Shown here one piece after another: positions 8,621 to 16,520 of a stretch of 64,000 nt of DNA. Numbering within the stretch: the first letter of the stretch is position 1; the number at the start of each line of letters is the position of its first letter. The notes under the pieces were generated by a model that made no database searches, was not told where the DNA came from, and saw nothing but the letters and a program-made list of their open reading frames with translations. Source of the DNA: Pedomonas sp051304405 (GTDB lineage Bacteria > Pseudomonadota > Alphaproteobacteria > Sphingomonadales > Sphingomonadaceae). Position numbers and translations under genes: made by a program. The stretch is taken from positions 1 to 64,000 of the forward strand of contig NZ_JBPPGG010000007.1 in the NCBI RefSeq assembly GCF_051304405.1. The letters are read 5' to 3'.

Positions 8621-9439
8621 ATGACGCGATTGGCAGGCAAGGGCGCGCTCATTCTGGGCGCGGCGAACCGGGACAACATGGCGCAGGTGATCGCGCGCCG
8701 CTTCGTCAAGGAAGGCGCGCGCGTGGTCGTGGGCGGCCGCAAGATGGACGAGCTGGAGCGCTTCGCCCGGGAGATCGGCGGCCACGCGGTCCGGTGCGAC
8801 ATCACCAGGCGCGACGAGGTGTTCGGCGCGGTGGCGTTCGCCAAGGAAAAGCTGGGCTACCTGGATGTCGGCATCAACGCCACCGGCTGGGGCCTGCTCA
8901 AGCCCTTCCTCGAGACCACCGAGGAGGAGTTCGACCAGATGAGCGCGCTCCAGTTCAAGGGGCCGTTCATGTTCTTCCAGGCGCTGATCGAGGCGATGGA
9001 CCGGGGCGGCTCGATCATCCAGATCAGCTCCGCCACGGCCAAGATCATGCTGAACGACCACGCCGCCTACATGGGCGCCAAGGCGGGCGCGGACCATCTG
9101 GTCCGTGTGGTGGCGCACGAGTTCGGCAGCCGGGGCATCCGCGCCAACTCCATTTCGCCGGGCCTCACCGTCACGCCCATGACCCATGAGCATGTGGCCA
9201 TGCCGGGCCTCGTCGAGGCGTTCCTGCCCGGCTATCCGCTGGGCCGCATCGGCACGTCGGAGGACATCGCGGCGGCGGCCGTGTTCCTCGCCTCGGACGA
9301 GTGCTTCATGACCGGCGAGAACCTCCAGGTGAACGGCGGCCTGACGCTGCGCCGCAACCCCACCCGCGAGGAAATCGCCGAGAGCATTGCCCGCCACTCC
9401 GCCGCCCAGAGCGGTCAGGGCGGCGGCCAGGGCGCGTAA
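8621..9439 (+). CDS. SDR with an atypical cofactor motif
   Basis: A 272-residue SDR-fold protein. The usual TGxxxGIG is replaced by LGAANRDNMAQ, closer to the glycine-poor motif of divergent SDRs such as enoyl-ACP reductases. The active site is kept in HAAYMGAKAGAD. ATG 8621 follows GAGGGGAGGAAAAGAAAGC; an in-frame extension to 8540 would overlap the ABM gene. It probably forms an operon with that gene and ends 5 nt from the converging EthD gene. The variant motif makes both enoyl-reductase and alcohol-dehydrogenase activity possible. Confidence 0.88.
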   Translation: MTRLAGKGALILGAANRDNMAQVIARRFVKEGARVVVGGRKMDELERFAREIGGHAVRCDITRRDEVFGAVAFAKEKLGYLDVGINATGWGLLKPFLETTEEEFDQMSALQFKGPFMFFQALIEAMDRGGSIIQISSATAKIMLNDHAAYMGAKAGADHLVRVVAHEFGSRGIRANSISPGLTVTPMTHEHVAMPGLVEAFLPGYPLGRIGTSEDIAAAAVFLASDECFMTGENLQVNGGLTLRRNPTREEIAESIARHSAAQSGQGGGQGA

Positions 9440-9444
9440 GGCGG

Positions 9445-9819
9445 TTAATTACCTGCCGGAGGCGGCAGCTCGGAGACGTACTCCTCGACGGTGAAGAACC
9501 GGTTGCGGGCGCGGTCGAAGAGCTGCTCCTCGTCCTCGGCGATTTCCGCGGTGATCGCCGGGTCGGTCATGCGCCCGAGGGCCGCCTCGCAGGTGGCCTG
9601 ATCGGGAAACCAGATTTCCATGATCACGTCGAATTCCGGCTCGCTCCGGCTGCCGTCGAGCGGATTGGGCAGCGGGTCGAGGAAGCGCCGCATGTAGCGG
9701 ACGGCGTAACCGGAGAGGTACTTCTCGCCGATGCGCCGGTGGTTGGTCTCGTAATAGCGGATGAAGTCCTCCCGGGACATGCCGGGGCGGCGCTTGAGCA
9801 GTCCGATGAGTTTGTACAT
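9445..9819 (-). CDS. EthD-domain protein
   Basis: A 124-residue protein of the EthD family (dimeric ferredoxin-like barrel). It has the typical opening MYKLIGLLKRRPGMSRE followed by HRRIGEKY and a C-terminal half around FDVIMEIWFPDQATCEAAL. EthD proteins occur with monooxygenases and are related to ABM proteins; their chemistry is mostly unknown. It lies 22 nt behind the VOC gene, so the two are likely co-transcribed. Confidence 0.85.
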   Translation of the reverse strand: MYKLIGLLKRRPGMSREDFIRYYETNHRRIGEKYLSGYAVRYMRRFLDPLPNPLDGSRSEPEFDVIMEIWFPDQATCEAALGRMTDPAITAEIAEDEEQLFDRARNRFFTVEEYVSELPPPAGN

Positions 9820-9841
9820 GGGTGTCTCTTCCGTTTCCCGT

Positions 9842-10372
9842 TCAGTCGAACCGGATCGATCGCACCGGGTCGCGGCCGTCGAACGTGCGGGCCGCGTCCT
9901 TGACGAAGTCGTAGAAGCCGGTGAGTTCGGGGGCGGGCATGTACAGCTCGACCATGTGGCCGTAGACGGCGACCGTGTCCATCATGGCGAAGGCGAAGCC
10001 CGAATTCATCTCGGCATAGAGGGCGGTCTCGAACCCCTGCTGGTTGAAAGCCCGGATGCTCGCCTCCAGATCATCGATGATGAGGGCGACGTGGTGGACG
10101 CCGCCCGCCGACCCCTCGGGGTACATGTCGCGGAAGGCGGAAGGGCCCGGGTTGTTCTGCTGCACGAACTCGATCATCAGCTCGCCCCACTGGCCGTAGG
10201 CGGAGGTGTGGTCGAGGTGGGCCGGCTGGCCGCGATGCAGGCAGGAGCGCAGCGGGATGTTTTCGGCAACGAAATAGGGGCCGGAGCCGTAGAGGGCGGA
10301 GTGGCGGCGCGCCGCGTCCCGCACGTCGTTGACGAAGTAGGCGATCTGTCTTATCGGCTGGCCCAGAAGCAT
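9842..10372 (-). CDS. VOC (glyoxalase/extradiol dioxygenase) superfamily protein
   Basis: A 176-residue vicinal-oxygen-chelate protein. The first module opens with QIAYFVNDVRDAARRH and has LDHTSAYGQWGELMIEFVQ; the second has VHHVALIIDDLEASIRAF and GHMVELYMP. Candidate metal ligands are the His of VHHVAL and the Glu residues of MIEFVQ and MVELY. The single two-module size fits isomerases, epimerases or lyases rather than full extradiol dioxygenases. It is related in layout to the VOC protein at 58083 (both contain GPYF or GPFF and QHN or QNN), so they may be paralogues. Confidence 0.88.
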   Translation of the reverse strand: MLLGQPIRQIAYFVNDVRDAARRHSALYGSGPYFVAENIPLRSCLHRGQPAHLDHTSAYGQWGELMIEFVQQNNPGPSAFRDMYPEGSAGGVHHVALIIDDLEASIRAFNQQGFETALYAEMNSGFAFAMMDTVAVYGHMVELYMPAPELTGFYDFVKDAARTFDGRDPVRSIRFD

Positions 10373-10485
10373 TAGAACGGTGTCTCCGCAATCCGTGGTG
10401 GTGCGGCGATGATGCCCCGGCGGTGCCGGGTTGATTACTGGCCTTTGTTGCAGGCTTTGGCCATCGAAAGGCGTCGGAGGACAGG

Positions 10486-11184
10486 GTGACGGCGACCAAC
10501 GTGTCGGCAGCGGGCAAGTGTGCGAACGGCGTCGTCAGGACGCACCGGCCCAAGGGCGAGGCCAAGCGCGAGGCCATTCTGGACGCGGCGGAGCGGATCT
10601 TCGCCGAGCGCGGCTACCATGGCACCTCCCTGCGCGACGTGGCGCAGGACGCCCGGGCGGGCATCGGGCTGCTCAACTACTACTTCCCCACCAAGGCCGA
10701 GCTGTTCCGCCAGGTGGTGCTGCGCCGGCGCGACGTGTTGCAGGAGCGGGTGGCCGCCAGCCTGCGCGCGGTCGGGCCTGGCGGCAACCCGCACGAGGCC
10801 GGGGCGGGGGTGATCCGGGCGTTTCTGGCGGCGTTCCTCGAAATCTGCGTCGGGGCGGACGAGGGCCTGCGCAACTATGTGCGGCTGACCTCCCGCTTCA
10901 TGACGGCCTACAACGAGCCGGAGCTGCACGACCCGCTCACCAGCCTTCACCCCATCACCGAGCTGTTCGTCGACAAGCTGCGCTCCGTCTATCCGCACAT
11001 GAACGAGCGGCGCTTCCACGCCGCCCTTTACGCCATGGAGGCCTCGCTCATCTTCATGGTGCAGGACCCGGGCTTCCTCGATGAGCTGTCCGGCGGGCAT
11101 CACCGCGCGGCGGCGATCGACCGGATCGTCGATGACCTGGTGCCGTTCTTCGCGGGCGGCCTCCACGCCATCGCCGGGCACTGA
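10486..11184 (+). CDS. TetR-family transcriptional regulator
   Basis: A 232-residue TetR/AcrR regulator with its N-terminal HTH at about residues 27-72 (AERIFAERGYHGTSLRDVAQ, then YYFPTKAELF). The GTG start is supported by GGAGGACAGG directly upstream. The C-terminal ligand domain is complete. It lies upstream of, and in line with, the first oxygenase block, and a perfect 16-bp palindrome lies 125 nt after its stop codon. That makes it a good candidate for the block's repressor, although the second TetR gene at 24069 competes for that role. Confidence 0.93.
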   Translation: MTATNVSAAGKCANGVVRTHRPKGEAKREAILDAAERIFAERGYHGTSLRDVAQDARAGIGLLNYYFPTKAELFRQVVLRRRDVLQERVAASLRAVGPGGNPHEAGAGVIRAFLAAFLEICVGADEGLRNYVRLTSRFMTAYNEPELHDPLTSLHPITELFVDKLRSVYPHMNERRFHAALYAMEASLIFMVQDPGFLDELSGGHHRAAAIDRIVDDLVPFFAGGLHAIAGH

Positions 11185-11255
11185 GTTCGCCGGGCACTGA
11201 AATCGCCGGGCGCGAACGCGGAGCGGAATGCCCCTGTTCTTGCGGCGCGGATCAC

Positions 11256-11273
11256 CCTATCCTTTCTGTCAGG
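11256..11273 (+). promoter_or_regulatory. 18-mer upstream element, copy 1
   Basis: CCTATCCTTTCTGTCAGG lies 35 nt before the palindrome at 11309-11324. A second copy at 13434-13451 has 16 of 18 bases identical and exactly the same 35-nt spacing to its own palindrome. It is probably an activator site or part of a shared promoter. Confidence 0.6.
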
Positions 11274-11288
11274 TCGTCGCACGGGCGC

Positions 11289-11317
11289 TTGAGCCCCCTC
11301 AGCCCTAATTGTACATT
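11289..11317 (+). promoter_or_regulatory. Candidate promoter for the first oxygenase block
   Basis: TTGAGC at 11289-11294 and TACATT at 11312-11317 are separated by 17 nt, a fair match to sigma-70 elements. The -10 lies inside the 16-bp palindrome, so a protein bound there would block initiation. Confidence 0.4.
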
Positions 11318-11324
11318 TGTACAA
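11309..11324. promoter_or_regulatory. Operator-like palindrome, site A
   Basis: TTGTACATTTGTACAA is a perfect inverted repeat with 7-bp arms and a 2-nt centre, upstream of the NTF2-Rieske pair starting at 11395. Its layout is shared by sites at 13487 and 24894. Size and symmetry suit a TetR-type dimer. Confidence 0.7.
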
Positions 11325-11394
11325 TAATAATGCGCCCACAGAGGCGCAGAGGGATCGGGCCGGACCATACCCCCGGCCCGGGGGAGAGAGCGGT

Positions 11395-11940
11395 ATGAGT
11401 GACAAGCCCTTCGACCTGGAAGCGGAGGTGCGCGATCTCGCGGCGCGCCGCGACATCTACAACGTGGCCTGCGTCTACATGCGCGGCCAGGACCGCCTGC
11501 TGCCCGAGCTGCATCGCAGCGCCTTTCACGACGATGCCTATGTGGACTGCGGCCTCTATGCCGGCAGCGCCGACGGCTTCGTGGAATTCGCGCAGGGGTT
11601 CCTGGGCGAGCTGAAGTCGAGCCACCATCTCATCGGGCAGGTGCACATCGACGTGCAGGGCGACGTGGCCGACGGCGAGGTCTATTTCATCGCCTATCAC
11701 CGCATCGTCGAGAACGGCGAGGACAAGGATCTGATCGTCGCCGGCCGCTACGTCGACCGCTACGAGAAGCGCGACGGGGTGTGGAAGATCGCCCGCCGCC
11801 GCGAGATCGTCGACTGGGCGCGCACCGATCCGGCTTCCGACAGTTTTCTGCGTGAACAGACGGCGCTCCATCTGGGCGGGCGCCGCAATGAGGATTTCAG
11901 CGTTACGCGCAACTGGCCGCCCGAGGCGGGCCAGCGTTGA
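11395..11940 (+). CDS. NTF2-like (SnoaL_4-type) protein with BaiE-like residues
   Basis: A 181-residue NTF2-fold protein. Family features are YMRGQDR (28-34), HHLIGQVHI (77-85) and GRYVDRYEKRDGVWKIARR. Tyr28, Asp33 and His78 line up with the Tyr30/Asp35/His83 set I remember for bile-acid 7alpha-dehydratase BaiE, so dehydration of a hydroxylated ring is plausible. Rieske dioxygenase beta subunits share this fold, so a structural subunit for the following Rieske protein is the main alternative. The start is set by GGGGGAGAGAGCGGT before ATG 11395. It is first in the block and 19 nt ahead of Rieske oxygenase 1. Confidence 0.88.
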   Translation: MSDKPFDLEAEVRDLAARRDIYNVACVYMRGQDRLLPELHRSAFHDDAYVDCGLYAGSADGFVEFAQGFLGELKSSHHLIGQVHIDVQGDVADGEVYFIAYHRIVENGEDKDLIVAGRYVDRYEKRDGVWKIARRREIVDWARTDPASDSFLREQTALHLGGRRNEDFSVTRNWPPEAGQR

Positions 11941-11959
11941 GCAGGGAGGAGAGAAACGA

Positions 11960-13387
11960 ATGACCGACCAGTCTTTTGCGCCGCGTTTGCCCGAGGAGGT
12001 TCCCGGCGCTGACTCCACGCCGCTGGGCGAGATGCGCTGCCCTGCCCCCAGCGTGCAGGAAATCATCAAGAACGATGCCAAGAAGGCGCCGCCGGTGCTG
12101 GCGCACGAAAGTTACAAGTTCCTCGGCAGCGAGGACATCGGCTACGAGCGCTACTACGACCAGGCCTTCTTCGACGCGGAGATCGAGAAGATCTGGAAGC
12201 GCGTGTGGCAGTGGGTCTGCCGCGAGGAGCATATTCCCAACCCCGGTGACTACTACGTCTACGAGGTGGGCCACCTGTCGTTCATCGTCGTGCGGCAGGA
12301 AGACATGAGCGTGAAGGGCTTCTGGAACGCCTGTCTCCATCGCGGCACCAAGCTGCGCTCGTCCGAGGGCTGCGGCTCGGCCAAGGAGCTGCGCTGCCGC
12401 TATCACGGCTGGAGCTGGGATATCGACGGCGGCCTCAAGCACATTCCGTGCCCGTGGGACTTCACCCACGTGAAGTCGTCCGAGTTCAGCCTGCCGGAGG
12501 TGCGGGTGGGCCGCTGGGGCGGCTTCATCTTCATCAACCCGTCGGAGGAAGGCCCGAGCCTTGAGGAATATCTGGGCGTCATCCCCGAGCACTTCGCCAA
12601 CTGGGATCTCGACAAGCGCTTTGTCGAGCTGCACATGGCCAAGGAGCTGCCGTGCAACTGGAAGACCGCGCAGGAGGCCTTCCTCGAGTCCTACCACGTG
12701 CTGGAGACGCACCCGCAGCTGCTCTACGGTGTCGGCGACGCCAACGTGCAGTACGACATCTTCGACGACCACGTCTCCCGCTTCTATGCGGCGGGGGGCG
12801 TGAACAGCCCGCACCTGGAGAACCCGCTCACCGAGCAGGAGCTGGTGGACCGCATGCTGGTGGGCGACCGCTCCGTGCTGGACCCGGAGGAGCTGAAGGT
12901 GAAGGAGGGCGAGACCGCCCGCATCGTGATGGCGCGCTTCCTGCGCAAGGCCCTGGGCGAGAAGTACAAGGCCGACCTGTCGCGCTTCTCCGACTCAGAG
13001 ATGATCGACACCATCGAATATCACCTGTTCCCGAACATGGTGCTGTTCCCGGGCATCTCGCTGCCGATGGTCTACCGCTTCCGTCCCATCGGCACCGATC
13101 CGAACCGCACGCTGTTCGAGATCCTGTTCCTGCGTCCCGTTCCCGACAACGGCGAGCGGCCGGAGCCGGCCGAGGTGCACTACGTCGCCGAGCACGAGAG
13201 CTATTCCTCCGTGCCCGGCATGGACCCGGCGTTCGGCCACGTCTACGACCAGGATACGGACAACCTGCGTGACCAGCAGCGCGGCTTCCGCGCCAGCAAG
13301 AAGCGCGGCCAGACCCTGGGCAACTACCAGGAGTCGCGCATCCGCCACTTCGAGCAGGTCATCGACAAGTACCTGGCGCGCGACTGA
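11960..13387 (+). CDS. Rieske non-heme iron oxygenase, alpha subunit (oxygenase 1)
   Basis: A 475-residue aromatic-ring-hydroxylating-type oxygenase component. The Rieske [2Fe-2S] ligands are Cys125, His127, Cys146 and His149 (CLHRG and CRYHGW). The catalytic domain has ESYHVLETHP with His246 and His251 as iron ligands and Glu at the usual bridging-acid position. ATG 11960 follows GCAGGGAGGAGAG. An N-terminal extension of about 50 residues precedes the Rieske domain, as in oxygenase 4 (26327), its closest relative here (shared HIPC-WDF). It hydroxylates an unknown substrate and needs an electron donor not encoded beside it. Confidence 0.95.
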   Translation: MTDQSFAPRLPEEVPGADSTPLGEMRCPAPSVQEIIKNDAKKAPPVLAHESYKFLGSEDIGYERYYDQAFFDAEIEKIWKRVWQWVCREEHIPNPGDYYVYEVGHLSFIVVRQEDMSVKGFWNACLHRGTKLRSSEGCGSAKELRCRYHGWSWDIDGGLKHIPCPWDFTHVKSSEFSLPEVRVGRWGGFIFINPSEEGPSLEEYLGVIPEHFANWDLDKRFVELHMAKELPCNWKTAQEAFLESYHVLETHPQLLYGVGDANVQYDIFDDHVSRFYAAGGVNSPHLENPLTEQELVDRMLVGDRSVLDPEELKVKEGETARIVMARFLRKALGEKYKADLSRFSDSEMIDTIEYHLFPNMVLFPGISLPMVYRFRPIGTDPNRTLFEILFLRPVPDNGERPEPAEVHYVAEHESYSSVPGMDPAFGHVYDQDTDNLRDQQRGFRASKKRGQTLGNYQESRIRHFEQVIDKYLARD

Positions 13388-13420
13388 TCGCGGGCCGCTC
13401 TTGCGGTGAACAGTTCCAGG

Positions 13421-13467
13421 GGGGGCACCCGGGCCTATCCTTTTTGACAGGAAGCCCGAGTGCCCCC
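13421..13467. terminator. Imperfect hairpin after Rieske oxygenase 1
   Basis: GGGGGCACCCGGGC (13421-13434) pairs with 13454-13467 with one C/A mismatch and a 19-nt loop that contains the second 18-mer. No U-tract follows. It may be an attenuator or partial terminator between two oxygenase units, or may simply present the regulatory element. Confidence 0.4.
13434..13451 (+). promoter_or_regulatory. 18-mer upstream element, copy 2
   Basis: CCTATCCTTTTTGACAGG differs from the copy at 11256-11273 at two positions and is likewise followed 35 nt later by a TTGTAC-type palindrome (13487-13502). Confidence 0.6.
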
Positions 13468-13486
13468 TTGTTCACGCGCAAGGCAC

Positions 13487-13502
13487 TCGTACGATCGTCC
13501 AA
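13487..13502. promoter_or_regulatory. Operator-like palindrome, site B
   Basis: TCGTACGATCGTCCAA matches 10 of the 12 arm positions of TTGTAC-N4-GTACAA. A candidate promoter TTGTTC (13468-13473), 16 nt, TACGAT (13490-13495) overlaps it, as at site A. It lies 56 nt before the start codon of the fused NTF2-like gene. Confidence 0.6.
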
Positions 13503-13558
13503 TAAGAAAGCCCGGAAAACGCGGGAGAGGCGCCTCAAGGCGCCAGGGGAGATACCAT

Positions 13559-14638
13559 ATGGGTCCGATCGACCAGGAAACGCGCGCCGCCTTGCGTCAG
13601 GTGGCGGACAAGCAGGCCATCGCCAACTGCCTTGCCATGCACAGCCGCGGCGTTGACCGCGCCGACGCCAATCTGCTGGGGTCCACCTATCACCCGGAGG
13701 CCGAGGAAGCCTACGGCATCCGCCCCGCATCCCAGTTCGTCGCGTTTGTCACGCAGATGCAGAAGGGTCTGCCCAGCACGCTGCACCGCACGAACCAGAT
13801 GTGGATCCGGGTGGAGGGCGACACCGCCCGCGCCGAGAGCTACGTGACGGCGTATGTGGAAACGCCGGGCGAGGGTGGGAACACCCAGCGCCTCATCGGC
13901 GGACGCTATCTCGATCATCTCGTCCGCCACGAGGGCGAATGGCGGATCGCCCGCCGCATCTATGTGATGGACTGGAACATGAACTGGCCGAGCACGGCCC
14001 AGTGGCCGGACCCGCCGGTGTCCATGGCGCACTTTGTGCCGCGCGGCGGTCATGGCGCGGCCGATGCGGGCCGGGCGCTGCTGACGCAGGCGGCCGCCAG
14101 AATGACGGATAAGGGAGGGAAGGCCATGTCGGCGCACGAAATCGACGTAGATATTGATGCCCTGCTGTCCAAGCAGGCGATTCAGGAACTGATCATGGCC
14201 TACGCGCGCGGCGTGGACCGGGCGGACAAGGAGCTGCTGGCCTCCATTTTCCACGACGATGCCGTGGTGGTCTCGGGCGTGATCAACGGCAGCGGCAAGG
14301 AATTCGCCGAGGGCATCTGCGACTATGTCCAGGCCAATCTCCAGCGCTGCTTCCACTCCGTCGCCAACGTCTGGATCGAGGTGAAGGGCGACCGGGCGGT
14401 GGGCGAGAGCTATGTGATCGCCACCTCCACCGTCGGCGACAAGGAGACCTTCACCGGCGGCCGCTACATCGACAGCTACGAGCGCCGCAACGGCGTGTGG
14501 AAGATCAGCAGCCGCACCTTCGTGCTGGACTGGACCTCGGCCGGCCCGTCCACCTACGAGTCCGGCGGCTTCTATGAAGGGCTCACCAATCTGGGCTGCT
14601 TTGGAAAGGAAGACCCGGTCTATCGTTTCTGGGGGTGA
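13559..14638 (+). CDS. Tandem fusion of two NTF2-like (SnoaL_4-type) domains
   Basis: A 359-residue protein made of two complete NTF2-like domains, about 1-160 and 195-345. Each has its own helix motif (HSRGVDRAD at 28-36; YARGVDRAD at 215-223), conserved His (76; 266) and GGRY(L/I)D strand ending in DW. Single-domain relatives of 180-190 residues occur at 11395 and 18144. The C-terminal domain keeps Tyr215/Asp220/His266; the N-terminal one has His28 where Tyr is expected. Met190 (ATG 14126) is preceded by AAGGGAGGGAAGGCC, so the second domain may also be made alone. It lies between Rieske oxygenases 1 and 2; tandem dehydratase and fused beta subunit are both possible. Confidence 0.88.
   Translation: MGPIDQETRAALRQVADKQAIANCLAMHSRGVDRADANLLGSTYHPEAEEAYGIRPASQFVAFVTQMQKGLPSTLHRTNQMWIRVEGDTARAESYVTAYVETPGEGGNTQRLIGGRYLDHLVRHEGEWRIARRIYVMDWNMNWPSTAQWPDPPVSMAHFVPRGGHGAADAGRALLTQAAARMTDKGGKAMSAHEIDVDIDALLSKQAIQELIMAYARGVDRADKELLASIFHDDAVVVSGVINGSGKEFAEGICDYVQANLQRCFHSVANVWIEVKGDRAVGESYVIATSTVGDKETFTGGRYIDSYERRNGVWKISSRTFVLDWTSAGPSTYESGGFYEGLTNLGCFGKEDPVYRFWG
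14111..14128 (+). promoter_or_regulatory. Internal ribosome-binding site and start codon within the NTF2 fusion
   Basis: AAGGGAGGGAAGGCC directly precedes the in-frame ATG at 14126 (Met190), exactly at the junction of the two domains. It looks like the retained translation start of a formerly separate gene and would allow a shorter second product of 170 residues. Confidence 0.55.
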
Positions 14639-14673
14639 TGGTCCCGCAAACACAATGAGGGGAGGAGGGGAAC

Positions 14674-16014
14674 ATGACCCAGCCGGTGCGGCATCCGCTG
14701 ACGTTGGACGGGCGTGACCCGGGCATTCTGCGGGGCGACAAGATCACGGGCGACCGCTACTACTCGAAGGAGTTCGCAGAGGCGGAATGGGACCGCATGT
14801 GGACCCGCATCTGGCATGTGGCGGGCCGCGAGAAGGACATGGAGGAGCCGGGCGACTATGTCGTGCATGACTTCATGCACGAGTCCGTCATCTGCGTCCG
14901 CCAGGACGACGGCTCCATCCGGGCCTTCTACAACACCTGCGGCCATCGCGGCCAGCGGCTGGTGTGGAACAACTCCCACGCGGTGCAGGGCTTCAAGTGC
15001 CCGTACCACGGCTGGCTGTGGGGCCGCGACGGCGTGCTGCGCGCGGCGCAGGATCCGGAGGATTTCCCGCAGGGCAATCCGTGCGGCAAGCTGAAGCTGC
15101 GCGAGCTGCGCTGCGACACCTGGGGCGGCTTCGTCTGGTACACCATGGACGACAACGCCCCCTCGCTGCAGGAATACCTGGAGCCGCTGCCGGAGCTCTA
15201 CAGGAACTACCCCATGGAGACGGCGGTGTGCGTGTTCAGGATGAAGATCAACCTGAACACCAACTGGAAATTCGCCACCGACAATTTCAGCGAATCCTAC
15301 CACACCCGCACCGCGCACCCGCAGGTGCCGCCGTGGATCGATCAGGACGTGGACAGCGCCCGGCACGAGATGTTCCCCAACGGCCACGGCCGCACGGTGC
15401 AGCCCATGCGCCCGTCGCTCACCGACCGTCTGCCGGAGGGCGTGCCCCATCCGTTCGACGCCATCCTGCGCCAGTGGGACATCGACCCGGATGCCTATCC
15501 GGACTACGAGACCAAGGCCATGCAGGGCTGGCTCGACCTCAAGGCGGCCAAGCGCCGCCTGTGGAAGGAGCGCGGCTATGTGCACTACGAGAAGATGAAC
15601 GACGAGGAGCTGACCGACAGCCCCCACACCGTCATCTTCCCCAACGTGACGCTCTCGTTCCTGCCGGACAACCTGATCTTCTTCCGCACCGAGCCGCACC
15701 CGGACGATCCGAACAAGTGCACCTTCGATCTGTGGTGCATGGCCTATCCGGTGGAGGGCCAGACCGAGGTCGAGTCCATCATGGCGGGCGTGCAGCCGCT
15801 GCGCGAGGCCGAGCTCCAGGTGCGCGACTTCGATGACGGCCGCGGCGTGCCCGAAATCGAGGGCCAGATCGTCTATCAGGACATGATGCTGGCGGAGGGG
15901 CAGCAGCGGGGCATGAAGTCGCGCGGTTACGAGGACAGCTACCTCGCCGCGCAGGAAACCCGCGTGCGCTTCTTCCACGAGGTGCTGAACGATTATCTGG
16001 AAGGGCGCCGCTAG
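14674..16014 (+). CDS. Rieske non-heme iron oxygenase, alpha subunit (oxygenase 2)
   Basis: A 446-residue oxygenase component. The Rieske ligands are Cys89, His91, Cys109 and His112 (CGHRG and CPYHGW). The mononuclear-iron motif is NFSESYHTRTAHP. A very strong ribosome-binding site, GGGGAGGAGGGGAAC, precedes ATG 14674. Its closest relative in the window is oxygenase 3 at 24937: both open with an RGD(K/P)IT element and WTRIWH. It lies 35 nt after the fused NTF2-like gene and ahead of a GFA gene. Like the others it lacks an adjacent reductase. Confidence 0.95.
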   Translation: MTQPVRHPLTLDGRDPGILRGDKITGDRYYSKEFAEAEWDRMWTRIWHVAGREKDMEEPGDYVVHDFMHESVICVRQDDGSIRAFYNTCGHRGQRLVWNNSHAVQGFKCPYHGWLWGRDGVLRAAQDPEDFPQGNPCGKLKLRELRCDTWGGFVWYTMDDNAPSLQEYLEPLPELYRNYPMETAVCVFRMKINLNTNWKFATDNFSESYHTRTAHPQVPPWIDQDVDSARHEMFPNGHGRTVQPMRPSLTDRLPEGVPHPFDAILRQWDIDPDAYPDYETKAMQGWLDLKAAKRRLWKERGYVHYEKMNDEELTDSPHTVIFPNVTLSFLPDNLIFFRTEPHPDDPNKCTFDLWCMAYPVEGQTEVESIMAGVQPLREAELQVRDFDDGRGVPEIEGQIVYQDMMLAEGQQRGMKSRGYEDSYLAAQETRVRFFHEVLNDYLEGRR

Positions 16015-16060
16015 GCCGCGACCCCTTTCCATGGAAAGAGGAAATCAGGGGTTGGACAGC

Positions 16061-16477
16061 ATGTCTGGAACACAGGTCCGCAGCGGCGGGTGCCTGTGCG
16101 GCGCGGTACGCTATACGGTGTCGCGCGAGCCGCTGCGCACGGTCGCCTGCCACTGCCGCGACTGCCAGAAGCAGGGCGGCGGGCCCATGTCGGTGCTGGC
16201 GGTTTACCGGCAGGGCGATGTGATGTTCTCGGGCACGATGCGCGCCTTCCGGCACAAGGCCGAGAGCGGCCGGGAGGTGGTGCGGTGGTTCTGCTGCACC
16301 TGCGGCTCGCCCATTCATTCGGAGTCGGAGCAGAGCCGGGAGAAGGGGCTCGTGCTCCTCAAGGCGTCCACGTTCGATGACATCTCCGATCTCAATCCAT
16401 CCGCCCATTTCTGGGTCACGAGCGCCCAGCCGTGGCTGACACTTCCTTCAGGTGTCGAGCTGCGGGAGCGGCAATAA
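16061..16477 (+). CDS. GFA/CENP-V family zinc-binding protein
   Basis: A 138-residue protein of the glutathione-dependent formaldehyde-activating (GFA) fold. The zinc-ligand cysteines are in GGCLCGAVRY, CHCRDCQKQGG and CCTCGSP. The family binds zinc; most members have no proven enzymatic role, and the formaldehyde activity of the founding member is disputed. I chose ATG 16061 (AGGGG 11 nt upstream) over ATG 16031, which has no clear site. It could handle a C1 or thiol-linked by-product of the oxygenases, but that is a guess. Confidence 0.88.
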   Translation: MSGTQVRSGGCLCGAVRYTVSREPLRTVACHCRDCQKQGGGPMSVLAVYRQGDVMFSGTMRAFRHKAESGREVVRWFCCTCGSPIHSESEQSREKGLVLLKASTFDDISDLNPSAHFWVTSAQPWLTLPSGVELRERQ

Positions 16478-16520
16478 CCTTGAGCCTGCAATGACGAAAA
16501 CCAACGGTGAGGAGGATGCA

